DNA from: Oscillatoriales cyanobacterium CG2_30_40_61
Lineage (GTDB): Bacteria; Cyanobacteriota; Cyanobacteriia; Cyanobacteriales; Microcoleaceae
DNA length: 49,338 nucleotides
Assembly: GCA_001873365.1 (NCBI GenBank)
Contig: MNYZ01000058.1
Span: forward strand, 1-49,338
Direction of reading: 5' to 3'
The notes beneath the pieces are model-generated. The model worked only from the letters and a program-made list of their open reading frames with translations, was not told the DNA's origin and did no database searches. The position numbers and the translations under genes were made by a program. Positions 7,798 to 17,958 of this stretch are shown one piece after another (the stretch's first letter is position 1; the number at the start of each line of letters is the position of its first letter).

Positions 7798-9756
7798 ATG
7801 GAAGAACAGCATAATTTAGAATCATCACTAAACTCGGAAAATTCAATAGAATCTGAATCATTCAAGTTTTTACCTTTAGGAATCATTATAACTTTAATCT
7901 CCGGTGTGGGCGGGATAATTTTTATCGCCCTTCCTTCTCAACCAATTAATAATCCATCCTCTACAAAGTTACAATTATTCTCTCCTCTAATTCCTGCGGT
8001 TCAACCTTCAGCTAATTTGAATCCAGTTCCTCCACCTACTCCAATTAATTTTACTACAGGAAATTTAATCGCTCCACCGCCTATCAAATCTAACGATATT
8101 TTTGGGATTTTAGAAAATACTAACCCTAATAATAATTCAGTTATTGAATTGAATACTGTGGAGAAAAATATATATTTAACTACTGAACCTTTTAATATAG
8201 ATAATTATTCGTTGAAAGTTGAACCCGAGGAACCCAATCCTAGGCAAATAATTGAGAATAGTATGATCCCTTTGAATTTAACCGCAAATCCTCCCCAATA
8301 TCAGATCATAACCCAACAACCTCCAGAGATTCAACCTTCTCCATCCGTTCCGGTTGTGGCTGAAACCGATGGCGTTGAATTGATGTTAAATGATGTAATT
8401 ATTTTGGGTTTAGAAAATAACAGGGAGATTAAAAATCAATATTTAGATCGCATTGTCCAACGCCAAGATTTAATCGTAGCTGAGGATAAATTTAATCCGA
8501 ATTTTACCCCGAGTTTATCGATTAATTGGAGTGATGTTAGTCAGGGAAATTCAACTGTGATGACCAATGGTTTAAGGTTGTCAGCAGGACTGGTGATTAA
8601 AATTCCCACGGGGGGAGAGTTAAATATGGGTTGGGTTGGACAGAGAGAACAACAAAATTATCAAGGTTCAGGAGGTTCGGATCGAGATGTTTTAAGACAA
8701 AATTTAGCATTAACTTTTAAACAGCCTTTATTAAGGGGATATGGTGCAAAAGTTAACCGTGCTGATATTGAAATTGCCCGGATAACAGAAACTATTAATT
8801 TACTAGATTTAAAATCTATTTTAATTGATCAAATTACGGTAATAATTACATCCTATCGCAGTGTATTGCAAGCTCAAGAACAAGTTAAAATTGCTTTACA
8901 ATCTTTAATAAATGCCGAAAAAGAAGTAGAAAATACTCAAGTTTTTATTGATGCTGGACGTAAACCCAGAGCCGATTTAATTACGGTAAAAGCTCAGGTT
9001 GCTGCTCAAGAAATAGCCTTATTAAATTCTAAGAATAATTTAAAGCAACGACGACTGGATTTATTAGAATTATTAGATATTGATGAAGATGTTAATATCA
9101 TAGCATCTGACAACTTAGAAATTCAGCCACCAATTTTAGATATTAATAGGATTAAAGAGTCTATTCTTGATCATCAACCGAGTTATTTAAAAGCAAGATT
9201 AAATTTAGAAATTGCAAAAACACAATTAATTATGGCTGAAAATAATCGCCGTTGGAATATTGATTTAGAAACCAGTGTCAGACATGAACCCGCCCCGGAA
9301 ATCACTGAAAATACAACGGACTTACGAGCCGGATTAACTTTTAGTAAAGCCCTCGGAGATCGCAGTGTAGAACGTGATTTTCAACGGAGTAAAGTTGATA
9401 TTTCAAAGGCAGAAAACAATTTAAAAGAAGCGATCCAAAATGTTAATACTGAAGTGACTAAAAATTTACAAGATATTGAATTGAACTTTAAACAAGTTGA
9501 GTTATCTCGACGGGCGACGCAGTTAGCCCAACAACAACTTCTCAACCAAGTGGATAAAATTAAGTTGGGTTTACCAGGGGCGACACTCTTAGATCTTGTC
9601 AGGTTTCAATCTGACTTAGATGCAGCCAAAAATAACGAGTTAAATGCTAAAATAGATTATCTGAATGCTTTAACAAATTTAGAAAAAAGCCTCGGTATAA
9701 CCTTAGACACCTGGGGTATTACCCTAGAACAACAACCTCAGCAAAATAATGAATAA
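7798..9756 (+). CDS. TolC-family outer membrane protein with long Pro-rich N-terminal region
   Basis: This 652-residue protein contains two outer-membrane-efflux (OEP) repeats: DVIILGLENNREIKNQYLD begins the first at about 200, and ELNFKQVELSRRATQLAQQQL with LDLVRFQSDLDAAKNNELNAKIDYLNALTNLEKSLG closes the second. Long helices in between fit the periplasmic tunnel. The N-terminus is unusual: an acidic 23-residue head, a hydrophobic segment (about 25-46), then some 150 Pro/Asn-rich residues before the TolC fold. The hydrophobic segment is probably the export signal. Position after two MacB-like permeases suggests a shared exporter. The stop overlaps the start of the pseudouridine synthase by 8 bases. 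Confidence 0.88.
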   Translation: MEEQHNLESSLNSENSIESESFKFLPLGIIITLISGVGGIIFIALPSQPINNPSSTKLQLFSPLIPAVQPSANLNPVPPPTPINFTTGNLIAPPPIKSNDIFGILENTNPNNNSVIELNTVEKNIYLTTEPFNIDNYSLKVEPEEPNPRQIIENSMIPLNLTANPPQYQIITQQPPEIQPSPSVPVVAETDGVELMLNDVIILGLENNREIKNQYLDRIVQRQDLIVAEDKFNPNFTPSLSINWSDVSQGNSTVMTNGLRLSAGLVIKIPTGGELNMGWVGQREQQNYQGSGGSDRDVLRQNLALTFKQPLLRGYGAKVNRADIEIARITETINLLDLKSILIDQITVIITSYRSVLQAQEQVKIALQSLINAEKEVENTQVFIDAGRKPRADLITVKAQVAAQEIALLNSKNNLKQRRLDLLELLDIDEDVNIIASDNLEIQPPILDINRIKESILDHQPSYLKARLNLEIAKTQLIMAENNRRWNIDLETSVRHEPAPEITENTTDLRAGLTFSKALGDRSVERDFQRSKVDISKAENNLKEAIQNVNTEVTKNLQDIELNFKQVELSRRATQLAQQQLLNQVDKIKLGLPGATLLDLVRFQSDLDAAKNNELNAKIDYLNALTNLEKSLGITLDTWGITLEQQPQQNNE

Positions 9757-10699
9757 TGCCGCTCTAATTGAGTTAACCGTAGACCCAGAAAATTTACCCC
9801 AAGATAAACAGCATCGACGGTTAGATGTGTGGTTATCTCAACAGGTTCCTGATCTGTCTCGATCGCGGATTCAAACTTTAATTAGTGCTGGATGGGTAAA
9901 AATTAATCAACAGGTTTGTACCACTAAAAAAGTGTCTGTGCAAGGTGGCGATCGCTTAGAAATTATTCTCCCACCCCCGGAACCCTTAGACTTAGAAGCG
10001 GTAGATATTCCCCTGGATATTTTATATGAAGATGATTGTCTTTTAATTATAAATAAACCTGCGGGTTTAGTAGTTCATCCCTCACCAGGACATCAGAATG
10101 ATACCCTAGTTAATCGTTTATTAGCCCATTGTGATCACTTATCAGGAATTGGCGGGGTACAAAGACCAGGAATTGTGCATCGTTTAGATAAGGATACCAC
10201 CGGGGCGATCGTAGTGGCAAAAACGGATTTTGCCCTGCAAAGTTTACAGGCTCAAATTAAATCTAAAACCGCCCGTCGTCAATATTTAGGTGTGGTTTAT
10301 GGGGTTCCTAAAACCGAATCAGGAACGATTAATCAACCTATTGGTCGCCATCCAATTGATCGCAAAAAAATGGCAATTGTTCCCATAGAAAATAGTGGCC
10401 GGGAAGCGATTACCCATTGGCAAATCCAAGAACGAATTGGCAACTATACGTTAATGTTATTTACCTTAGAAACTGGGCGCACCCATCAAATTCGGGTGCA
10501 TACTGCTTTCATGGGAAATCCGATTGTGGGCGACCCAGAATATAGTCGGGGAAAAGCGATCGGTGTGAATTTACCTGGACAGGCGCTTCATGCTTGGAAA
10601 CTGACCTTAAACCATCCGATTTCAGGAGAAATAATTGAAGCGATCGCTCCGATGCCCCATGCCTTAAAAACCCTTTTAGAAATTTTACGCCGTCGTTAA
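9749..10699 (+). CDS. RluD/RluC-family 23S rRNA pseudouridine synthase
   Basis: This 316-residue enzyme isomerises uridines in rRNA. It has an N-terminal S4 RNA-binding domain (about 20-85: RRLDVWLSQQVPDLSRSRIQTLI) and the PseudoU_synth_2 catalytic domain. The catalytic loop HRLDKDTTGAIVVAK contains the essential Asp (about residue 146), and GRTHQIRVH is the conserved late motif. Length is normal for the family. The ATG overlaps the TolC stop by 8 bases, so translation may be coupled; a functional link between the two is unlikely. Target uridines cannot be assigned. Confidence 0.93.
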   Translation: MNNAALIELTVDPENLPQDKQHRRLDVWLSQQVPDLSRSRIQTLISAGWVKINQQVCTTKKVSVQGGDRLEIILPPPEPLDLEAVDIPLDILYEDDCLLIINKPAGLVVHPSPGHQNDTLVNRLLAHCDHLSGIGGVQRPGIVHRLDKDTTGAIVVAKTDFALQSLQAQIKSKTARRQYLGVVYGVPKTESGTINQPIGRHPIDRKKMAIVPIENSGREAITHWQIQERIGNYTLMLFTLETGRTHQIRVHTAFMGNPIVGDPEYSRGKAIGVNLPGQALHAWKLTLNHPISGEIIEAIAPMPHALKTLLEILRRR

Positions 10700-10749
10700 C
10701 GTAGTGAGTCCTTTAGGACTCTCTGAGAGCCATTCATGGCTGACTACGT
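10700..10749 (+). repeat. REP-like doublet, GAGTCC variant
   Basis: CGTAGTGAGTCC with hairpin arm AGGACTC is followed by AGAGCCATTCATGGCT, itself palindromic, and closes with GACTACG, which mirrors the opening CGTAGT. It lies in the 65-base gap between two convergent genes and could act as a bidirectional terminator. Confidence 0.7.
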
Positions 10750-10764
10750 TAAAAAAATTAGGGT

Positions 10765-11853
10765 CTATAAAGGCAAAATTACCGTAAATATTGTTCCCTC
10801 TCCCGGTTCACTTTTAACTGTAATTTTACCTTGGTGTAAATCAACAGATTGTTTAACAATTGATAATCCTAATCCTGTCCCTTTAATATTTCCTACGTTA
10901 CTAGCGCGTTCAAATTGTTGAAATAGTTTATCTTGATAATCTCTGGGTAAACCAATGCCTTGATCAGCCACTTCACACCGAACAAATTCACCTTCTTGGT
11001 TAATTGTCAGGCTGACTTGACCCCCATCAGGAGAATATTTGATCGCATTAGATAACAAATTTAATAAAATATGACGCAGTAAATTTTTATCTAAATTTCC
11101 ATGAATAACTGCTTGAGAAGTAATTAATACCAGGGGATTTTTAGGATTAGCAATGGGTTGAATTTCTTCGATAATGGCTTGACAAAATTCAACAATTTCC
11201 ATGGTTTCAGGACTAAAGATTAGTTTCCCAGATTCCGCCTGACTTAATATTAACAAATCCTCTAAAAGATTGTTCATATTCTGCACCGAGGTTTGAATTC
11301 TATCTAAATGTTTTTGCTTTTTATCTTCCGGCCATTTATCACTATAATCTTTCAACATTCCGGCGGACATTTGAATCGCTGTTAATGGGGTTTTTAAATC
11401 ATGGGAAGCAATGGAGAAAAACCGCGATTTATCATCGTTAACCGATTGGGCTTCTTCTAAAGACTGCTGCATTTCTAAGGAGGCTTGATGCTTTTTCAAG
11501 GCAATTTTAATCGCGGCATGAACTTCTCGCTCCTTAAACGGTTTCAGAATATATCCATAGGATTGCGTTTTTTCAGCCCGTTCTAAGGTTTCATCATCAG
11601 CATAAGCGGTTACATAAATCACCGGAATATTAAACTTTTCTTGAATAAGTTTTGCGGTTTCAATTCCATCTAAATCCCCCTTAATCACAATATCCATTAA
11701 AATTAAATCCGGTTGGGTTTCTGCGACTTTTTGTAATGCCGATACACTAGAGGAGGCAATCCCCACCACATATTCCAGTTTTTCTAATTTTCTCGCTAAT
11801 CCTTTGGCAATGATCAATTCATCTTCCACAATTAAAATTTTAATGGCTGCCAT
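10765..11853 (-). CDS. Response regulator-histidine kinase (REC-HisKA-HATPase)
   Basis: This 362-residue protein begins with a receiver domain (1-120; phosphoacceptor Asp54 in DLILMDIVIKG, acidic pair E10-D11, Lys in ILKPFKE). A short coiled coil precedes HisKA with FSIASHDLKTPLTAIQM (phospho-His) and HATPase_c with N box LLNLLSNAIKYSPDGG, DQGIGLP and GTGLGLSIVKQ. It is soluble, so phosphate likely enters through the receiver from an upstream kinase. The gene is the last of a four-gene minus-strand signalling block and is preceded by a consensus ribosome binding site. Confidence 0.92.
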   Translation of the reverse strand: MAAIKILIVEDELIIAKGLARKLEKLEYVVGIASSSVSALQKVAETQPDLILMDIVIKGDLDGIETAKLIQEKFNIPVIYVTAYADDETLERAEKTQSYGYILKPFKEREVHAAIKIALKKHQASLEMQQSLEEAQSVNDDKSRFFSIASHDLKTPLTAIQMSAGMLKDYSDKWPEDKKQKHLDRIQTSVQNMNNLLEDLLILSQAESGKLIFSPETMEIVEFCQAIIEEIQPIANPKNPLVLITSQAVIHGNLDKNLLRHILLNLLSNAIKYSPDGGQVSLTINQEGEFVRCEVADQGIGLPRDYQDKLFQQFERASNVGNIKGTGLGLSIVKQSVDLHQGKITVKSEPGEGTIFTVILPL

Positions 11854-11859
11854 TTTTCT

Positions 11860-11865
11860 CCTCCT
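11860..11865 (-). promoter_or_regulatory. Strong Shine-Dalgarno site
   Basis: AGGAGG lies 6 bases before the ATG at 11853. It fixes the start of the REC-kinase and is far stronger than the sites of its neighbours, suggesting that this small kinase is made in excess over the 1589-residue kinase upstream. Confidence 0.7.
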
Positions 11866-11974
11866 TTCGCTATTAACTATATTAACATTTTTTTATTTGA
11901 GCAGGTTTGGCTGTATACAGATAATCTGTTGGTACGAGGGAGAAGCTATACAAGCACCCGACAATTGCTTCTGA

Positions 11975-14900
11975 TTAAAACCGATGTCGATATTGGAGTT
12001 CGGAAAAACTAACGGTAAATAAGGTTCCGTTTTCTTGGTTTAGGGTGATAGTTCCTTCAATTTGCTCGGTGAGAGTGCAAACTAATTCCATTCCCAAGGA
12101 TTCAACATTTCTAAAGTCTACTCCGGCTGGAAAACCGATGCCATTATCTCGAACGGTTAGAATAATTTTATCTTCGGGGTTTTGATGTAGTCCCAGATCA
12201 ACAATTCCTGAGCGACCATTGGGAAAGGCGTGTTTTAAGGTATTAGAGATTAATTCATTCACAATTAAACCGCAGGGTTGAGCAGTTTCAATATTCAAAC
12301 CAACGGGTTCAACATCGAGTTTAAACTCAATTCGACCAGCTTGGATATTATAAGATTCAAATAAATTATCAATTAAATCTTCTAAATAATCACCAAAATT
12401 AATTTTTTCTAAATTAGTTGAACGATAGAGTTTTTCATGAATTAAAGCCATGGAATAGATCCGATTTCGGCTATCATCTAAAACCTTAATTAATTCAGGT
12501 TCGGTGAACATATCCGATTGAAATTCTAAAAGATTAGAAACCACCAGCAAGTTATTTTTTACCCGGTGATGAATTTCTTTGAGTAAAACTTCTTTTTCTC
12601 GTAAGGATGTTATCAGGCTATCTTCTGCTTGTTTGTATTCAGTAATATCTCGATACATCCACAAATGCCCTTGATAGTTACCTTGAATCATAATCGGAAC
12701 ATAATCTCGTTCAACAGTCCGTCCATCAACTAAAGAGAGTTCTTCATTCGTGATCACTCGCTTTCTGCCCGTGACTTCTTGATTTCTAATAATAAATTGT
12801 GTGGGATCGCTAAAGAGATTTTGATATTCAAAGGAAAATGTTTTGCCATCCATACCGATCAGATGATTGGAGGAGTCTTTGATCTTAAATAAATCACAAA
12901 AGGCTTGATTAATTAATACAATTTTGTCAAATTCATCCTTAACTAAAACCCCTAACTGTAAATTCTCAATCAATGTGCTTAATCGAGATGTAGTTGCCCA
13001 TAATTGTTCTTCAATTCTTTTGCGATCGCTAATATCAATCCAATATCCAACTATTTCTAAAGGATTTCCTTGGGCATCGGGGATTAATTTAGCTTGATCA
13101 TACATCCAACGATAGGTACCATCCCGGTGTTGAAAACGATATTCATAACTACAATATCCTTGCTCAAACAACGGCGATAATTGATTTGTAATTCTCCCGA
13201 TATCCTCTGGATGAATATGACTTAACCAAAATCCAGGTTGAGTAAAGTCGGAAACATCATATCCCAAAATAGTCTTGATATTATCACTAATAAATGTGGT
13301 TTGATAGTCTTCCCCTGGTTTGGAACTATAAATAATTCCTGGGCTAGAAAATAGCAAATATTTTAATCGTTCTTGACTGACTAATAAAGATTGTTGAGCT
13401 AGAGATCTTTCTTTTAATTCTGTTTGTAATTGTTCATAAAGTTCAGATTGTTGAATCGCCATGGCGAGTTGACTGGTAATTTGTTCTAGTAGGGAAATTT
13501 CCCAGGCTTCCCATTGTCGAGGTTGACTGCATTGATGGGCAATTAATAAACCCCATAATGTGCCATTTTCAATAATAGGAACCGCTAGTTTAGCTTGGAC
13601 TTTAAATTGAGTCAAAAATTCAACTAAACAGGGTAAAATCTGACCATCGTTAATATTAGTAATTGAGGCAATTTTCCCTTTAATATAATAGCTATGATAT
13701 TCGGAGGGAAAGATTTCTTCATCAAAAGTTTGTTCTAAAAGGGAACACCACTCAGGACTAACAGCTTCAGAAATAACACAACCTGTGTAATCATCGTAAA
13801 TTCGATACACTAAAACCCGGTCAGCTTTCAAAAATTGTTTAACTTCCGTCACCATTGTTGATAAAATAGATTTCAGATCCAAAGATTCTCGAATTCGTTG
13901 GGTAATGGTGGTAATTAATCGTTCTCGAATCACTTGTTGACCTAAACGTTCCTGGGCTAATTTATTTTCAGTAATATCATTCTGAATTCCTAAATAATGG
14001 GTGAGATTTCCCTCCTGATCATAAATCGGAGAAATATTTAATTCATTCCAAAATAAAGATCCATCTTTACGGTAATTTCTTAATACAACATTACATTTTT
14101 TTTTCTGTTTTAATGCGGTTTTAATTTGTTTTAACTCGGGCTGATTATGATCCTTTCCTTGAAGAAAACGGCTGTTTTTCCCAAGGACTTCTTCCTCAGA
14201 ATATCCAGTCACTTTTTCAAAAGCCGGGTTAACAAAAACAATGGGATTATCCGGTTGTCGAGCATCAGTAATCACAATCCCATTACTACTATAGGCGATC
14301 GCTCGTTCACTCAACCGTAATTTTTCTTCTACCTTTTTCCGTTCTGTAATATCCGTTGCGGCTCCCAAAATTTGTTTTGGTTTACCCTCAGAAGTTCGAG
14401 CAAAAATTGTATCTCGACTAACCAACCAATGCCAATTTCCCTGAATATCTTTGATGCGGTATTCAAACTCGAAAATTTCATCCTCATTGGCGGTAGCAAA
14501 TTTATCATAATGTTTTGCTAAGGTGATATAATCATCTGGATGAATTAATTCAGAGAGGAAACTTGAACCTTTTTGTAAAGTTTGTTCGGGCGTATAGCCT
14601 AAAATTTTAATAATTTCTTGATTCACATAAATATTCCGATTTTCAATTAAATCATAAATATATAAAATGTTAGGAATAGCGTCAGTAATTCCTTGAATAA
14701 ACCTTTGACTTTCTTGTAACTCTAATTCAGCTTTTTTCCGATCCGTAATATCTAATGCCGCGCCCGTAATTCCGATAATATTTCCTTCTAAATCCCATAA
14801 AGGATCAATGGTTAAATCATAGCATTGAAAATCTTCCCCCAGATTAGTAGTCACCTCTTTTCGCAAACCAACTTTTGTGTTCAACACCTGTTGTTTAAGT

Positions 14901-16744
14901 TGGGTGAGTTGAATCGCATTTTCCCTGGGAAAAAGATCCAAATCCAATTTACCAATAACTGCTTCTGTTTCATATCCTCCCGCCGGATTATAAATCCAAG
15001 TATAGCGTAACTCTAGATCTTGATTAAACACAACAATAGGCGAATTTTTTAGCGTAATTTTAAATCGTTCTTCACTAAACCGTAGGGCGGCTTCGGTTTG
15101 TTTTCTTTCAATTGCCGTTGCTAGAATATTCGCCACACTTTGCAAATAATTTACATCATCTTCACTAAACAGTTGATTTTTTTTACCATAAATTTCTATC
15201 TGTCCTAACTGCTGGTAATTTTGTCCCTGAATCGGAATACAAATTCCTTGATTAACAAAATTAAACTTGCCATAATTAAGCTCTGTTGGCTGTAAATTGT
15301 GGCTATATTTGCAGCTACCAGAAACGAAGCTAGATTTTAAATCCTCTTGATTACCGGGAAGTTGATTTCTGTTTAAGGATATTGACAATAGGGGTTCATG
15401 ACTCAGAAGGATATAATTTTTAAGGGGTTCATCCCAAATTGCTAAGGTGAGAAAACAGTCCTCTAAACTATATTCTAAAACTTTGCAATATTCAATGTTT
15501 AAATTGTTAGCAATCTGAATCACCACTTGATTAATTAGGGAAACTAAATTGGTTTCTGATAGGGCTTTTTGACCTAATTCGGCGATAATTGCTTGTTGAG
15601 CAGCTTTATTTTCTAATTCCGACTCTATTTTCTTTAACTCTATAACTTGGCGCTGGAGTTTTTCATTCATAAAAATTAGTTCTGTTGTCCGGTCAGCCAC
15701 TCGAATTTCTAAATCTTGATTTAGGGTTTTTAACTCCGCTTCGGCTTGTTGACGCTCTACACCCGAGGCAATAATATTAGCAATAGCTTGTAAAAAATTA
15801 ATTTCATCGGGGCTAAAGGTTCGTTGCTCTTGAGAATGAATTCCTAACACCCCAAAGGGCTTTTCTTTTCCAGAAATTAAAACTGTTACTCCACTAACAA
15901 TATGATGATTGGAAAAAAATTCCGAACTGCTAAAGCGGGTTTCGACCCGCAAATCCTCAACAATCACGGGTTCTTTTAGTAATAATGTATAGCCCGGTTG
16001 GGACTGGGGGCTATTGTTCAGGGTAGCTCGCCCCACCGAACGAGGACGCCAACCTAATCCCGCCGTTAATAAAAATGTGCTTTGGTTGGGGAGTAATTCC
16101 CAAATTTGCACATATTTGCTCCCTAATATCTGTCCCACCAAGGTGACAACCCTTTTTAACAGGGCATCTAAGTTAGTTTGTGAGAGGGCATATTGACCTA
16201 ATTCGGCAATCACCTGTTGTTGTCGGGCGCGACGCTTGAGTTCCTGTTGGGCTGTTTCGCGAATAGTGATATTTTGAACCAGGGACAAAAGAGAAATAAC
16301 TTGCCCATTTGCGTTTTTTAAAACAGAATTATACCACTCACAATATACTAAATTCCCGTGTTTTGTGTAGTTCCGATTACAACAGATATTCCGGTTTTCC
16401 TCACCATTGAGCAACCGCGACGAGATCGCCTTCACCTGTTCTAAATCCTCTGGATGCACAAATTCCCACTGATTCCAATGACGATTCAGAAGTTCTTCCT
16501 GCTTCCATCCAAAGATTTTTTCGGCCTGAGGCGACCACCGTTTGACCCGAAACTGCTCATCCCACTCAATCACAGCTAAAGGAGAATTTTCTACGTGAAA
16601 GGTTAACTGTTGATGGGCTTGTTTTAATTCGGCTTCTCTGGTGGGTGGGAGTTCCCGCAGGCGTTGTTGTATCCGTTGTTCAATGATTTGTTCCTGTTGG
16701 TCAAGCAGGTGTTGTATCTCTGTTTCTTGATTATTTTTTGTCAT
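11975..16744 (-). CDS. Multi-PAS/GAF sensor histidine kinase (HisKA_2)
   Basis: This soluble 1589-residue kinase has many input modules. Approximate order: PAS 50-165, GAF 180-335, coiled coil, GAF 385-550, PAS 555-675, PAS 680-800, LOV-like PAS 810-925, phytochrome-type GAF 930-1115, PAS 1130-1255, PAS 1260-1375, HisKA_2 1380-1465 with IHHRVKNNLLVVSNLL (His1392), HATPase 1470-1585. The HisKA_2 type is common in light- and stress-responsive kinases. The LOV-like PAS has GKNSRFLQ, so Ser858 replaces the photoactive Cys. The third GAF has PCLVEFL (Cys1039 followed by Leu rather than His). No receiver is fused; the adjacent REC proteins are likely partners. Confidence 0.9.
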   Translation of the reverse strand: MTKNNQETEIQHLLDQQEQIIEQRIQQRLRELPPTREAELKQAHQQLTFHVENSPLAVIEWDEQFRVKRWSPQAEKIFGWKQEELLNRHWNQWEFVHPEDLEQVKAISSRLLNGEENRNICCNRNYTKHGNLVYCEWYNSVLKNANGQVISLLSLVQNITIRETAQQELKRRARQQQVIAELGQYALSQTNLDALLKRVVTLVGQILGSKYVQIWELLPNQSTFLLTAGLGWRPRSVGRATLNNSPQSQPGYTLLLKEPVIVEDLRVETRFSSSEFFSNHHIVSGVTVLISGKEKPFGVLGIHSQEQRTFSPDEINFLQAIANIIASGVERQQAEAELKTLNQDLEIRVADRTTELIFMNEKLQRQVIELKKIESELENKAAQQAIIAELGQKALSETNLVSLINQVVIQIANNLNIEYCKVLEYSLEDCFLTLAIWDEPLKNYILLSHEPLLSISLNRNQLPGNQEDLKSSFVSGSCKYSHNLQPTELNYGKFNFVNQGICIPIQGQNYQQLGQIEIYGKKNQLFSEDDVNYLQSVANILATAIERKQTEAALRFSEERFKITLKNSPIVVFNQDLELRYTWIYNPAGGYETEAVIGKLDLDLFPRENAIQLTQLKQQVLNTKVGLRKEVTTNLGEDFQCYDLTIDPLWDLEGNIIGITGAALDITDRKKAELELQESQRFIQGITDAIPNILYIYDLIENRNIYVNQEIIKILGYTPEQTLQKGSSFLSELIHPDDYITLAKHYDKFATANEDEIFEFEYRIKDIQGNWHWLVSRDTIFARTSEGKPKQILGAATDITERKKVEEKLRLSERAIAYSSNGIVITDARQPDNPIVFVNPAFEKVTGYSEEEVLGKNSRFLQGKDHNQPELKQIKTALKQKKKCNVVLRNYRKDGSLFWNELNISPIYDQEGNLTHYLGIQNDITENKLAQERLGQQVIRERLITTITQRIRESLDLKSILSTMVTEVKQFLKADRVLVYRIYDDYTGCVISEAVSPEWCSLLEQTFDEEIFPSEYHSYYIKGKIASITNINDGQILPCLVEFLTQFKVQAKLAVPIIENGTLWGLLIAHQCSQPRQWEAWEISLLEQITSQLAMAIQQSELYEQLQTELKERSLAQQSLLVSQERLKYLLFSSPGIIYSSKPGEDYQTTFISDNIKTILGYDVSDFTQPGFWLSHIHPEDIGRITNQLSPLFEQGYCSYEYRFQHRDGTYRWMYDQAKLIPDAQGNPLEIVGYWIDISDRKRIEEQLWATTSRLSTLIENLQLGVLVKDEFDKIVLINQAFCDLFKIKDSSNHLIGMDGKTFSFEYQNLFSDPTQFIIRNQEVTGRKRVITNEELSLVDGRTVERDYVPIMIQGNYQGHLWMYRDITEYKQAEDSLITSLREKEVLLKEIHHRVKNNLLVVSNLLEFQSDMFTEPELIKVLDDSRNRIYSMALIHEKLYRSTNLEKINFGDYLEDLIDNLFESYNIQAGRIEFKLDVEPVGLNIETAQPCGLIVNELISNTLKHAFPNGRSGIVDLGLHQNPEDKIILTVRDNGIGFPAGVDFRNVESLGMELVCTLTEQIEGTITLNQENGTLFTVSFSELQYRHRF

Positions 16745-16798
16745 AAATCACCGAATATTATAGTTATTTTTCAAACAAAAAACAGCCTTAGTCAACCG

Positions 16799-17893
16799 TC
16801 AAACAGATAAAGGTAAATAAACGGTTACAACAGTTTGCTGCTCCCTGGGACTTTCTATGATCAGTTGACCTTGATGAAGTTCCATCAGTTTTTGGACAAT
16901 GGCTAATCCTAACCCCGAACCCTGTTGTTCATACAATTTGCGTTCAAACTGAACATGGGCACCAATTTGAGCTATTTGTTGAGGGGTGATCTCTCGTCCA
17001 GAGTTTTTAACTGATAAAACAAATTGATGGTTTTTAACAAATCCGTTAATTTCAATCGCTTGTCCGATGGCGGAAAATTTCATAGCATTATCAACTAATT
17101 CTTCCACCAGTTTTTCTAGTCTCATTTCTGCCATGGCGATCGCCACATCTTGGAGATTGAGAAATAAATCTGCCTCCCGTTTTTCCTGTTGAACTTGAGC
17201 CATTACTTTTTCGGTAATTACTGTTTGCGAGGATCGGGTTTTATCCTGACGTAAGCTGGCAATCTTTTTGGGATCGGTGGCAATTAGTTCTAATTCAGCA
17301 TAGAGCAGAAAATTCATTGTCAACCGATACAAACGTTTACCAGATAAGGAAATTTGCTCGACAATTTCACGGATTTCATTAGTTTCCATAAAATCTAATT
17401 CATCGAGTAAAAGTTCCGTTGAGGCTAAAATTCCATTCAAAGGTGTTCTTAATTCATGGGGCAAAGAATGGGTAATATTGCTACGAAGTTCATCTAATTT
17501 TTGCTGAAAAAATTTTTGAACCGAGGCTTTTTTTTCTAATTGATTGGTGATCGCTTTCAGCAATTCCTTGGGGGTGAAGGGTTTAGTTAAATAATCATCT
17601 GCTCCTAATTCCATGCCTTTTCGTAAGTCTAATTTATCGGCTTTAGACGTTAGGAAAATAAACGGAATCATCTTGGTTTCTGGTGCTTTCCGTAATGCTT
17701 CTAATACCCCATGACCATCCATTTCGGGCATCACCACATCACATAAAATTAAATCAGGATTAGATTTTTGAGCAATTTCTAAACCGATCTTTCCATTTTC
17801 GGCGGACAGGGTTTCAAATTCTTGAATTTCTAACAGTTCTAAAATGCTCTCGCGAATGAAGTCTTCATTTTCAATTACTAAAATTCTGGTCAT
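16799..17893 (-). CDS. Response regulator-histidine kinase (REC-HisKA-HATPase)
   Basis: This 364-residue protein has a receiver domain at 1-120 (E8, E10-D11 acidic cluster; Asp52 in DLILCDVVMPEMDG; Lys104 in LTKPFTP), then a HisKA segment with SLPHELRTPLNGIL (His146) and HATPase_c (LVDNAMKFSAIGQ, GSGLGLAIVQKL). Catalytic features look intact, although the G1 box is weak (SVKNSGREI). A GAGGAA box lies 7 bases before the ATG. The receiver is closely similar to that of the REC-GGDEF-EAL protein upstream, as if duplicated. It is separated from the large kinase by 54 bases, so probably cotranscribed. Confidence 0.92.
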   Translation of the reverse strand: MTRILVIENEDFIRESILELLEIQEFETLSAENGKIGLEIAQKSNPDLILCDVVMPEMDGHGVLEALRKAPETKMIPFIFLTSKADKLDLRKGMELGADDYLTKPFTPKELLKAITNQLEKKASVQKFFQQKLDELRSNITHSLPHELRTPLNGILASTELLLDELDFMETNEIREIVEQISLSGKRLYRLTMNFLLYAELELIATDPKKIASLRQDKTRSSQTVITEKVMAQVQQEKREADLFLNLQDVAIAMAEMRLEKLVEELVDNAMKFSAIGQAIEINGFVKNHQFVLSVKNSGREITPQQIAQIGAHVQFERKLYEQQGSGLGLAIVQKLMELHQGQLIIESPREQQTVVTVYLPLSV

Positions 17894-17958
17894 TTTGATT
17901 TCCTCAATAATGTTAATTCAGGATTCTTATGGATCAGGTTAAGAAATTTTTAATTGAC

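Noticed and set aside
13560-13700. GAF with PCLVEFL (Cys1039) as a bilin-binding domain
   Set aside because: The Cys is followed by Leu instead of His or Tyr and there is no DXCF motif, so bilin attachment is not supported. The second GAF of the hybrid kinase is rejected for the same reason.
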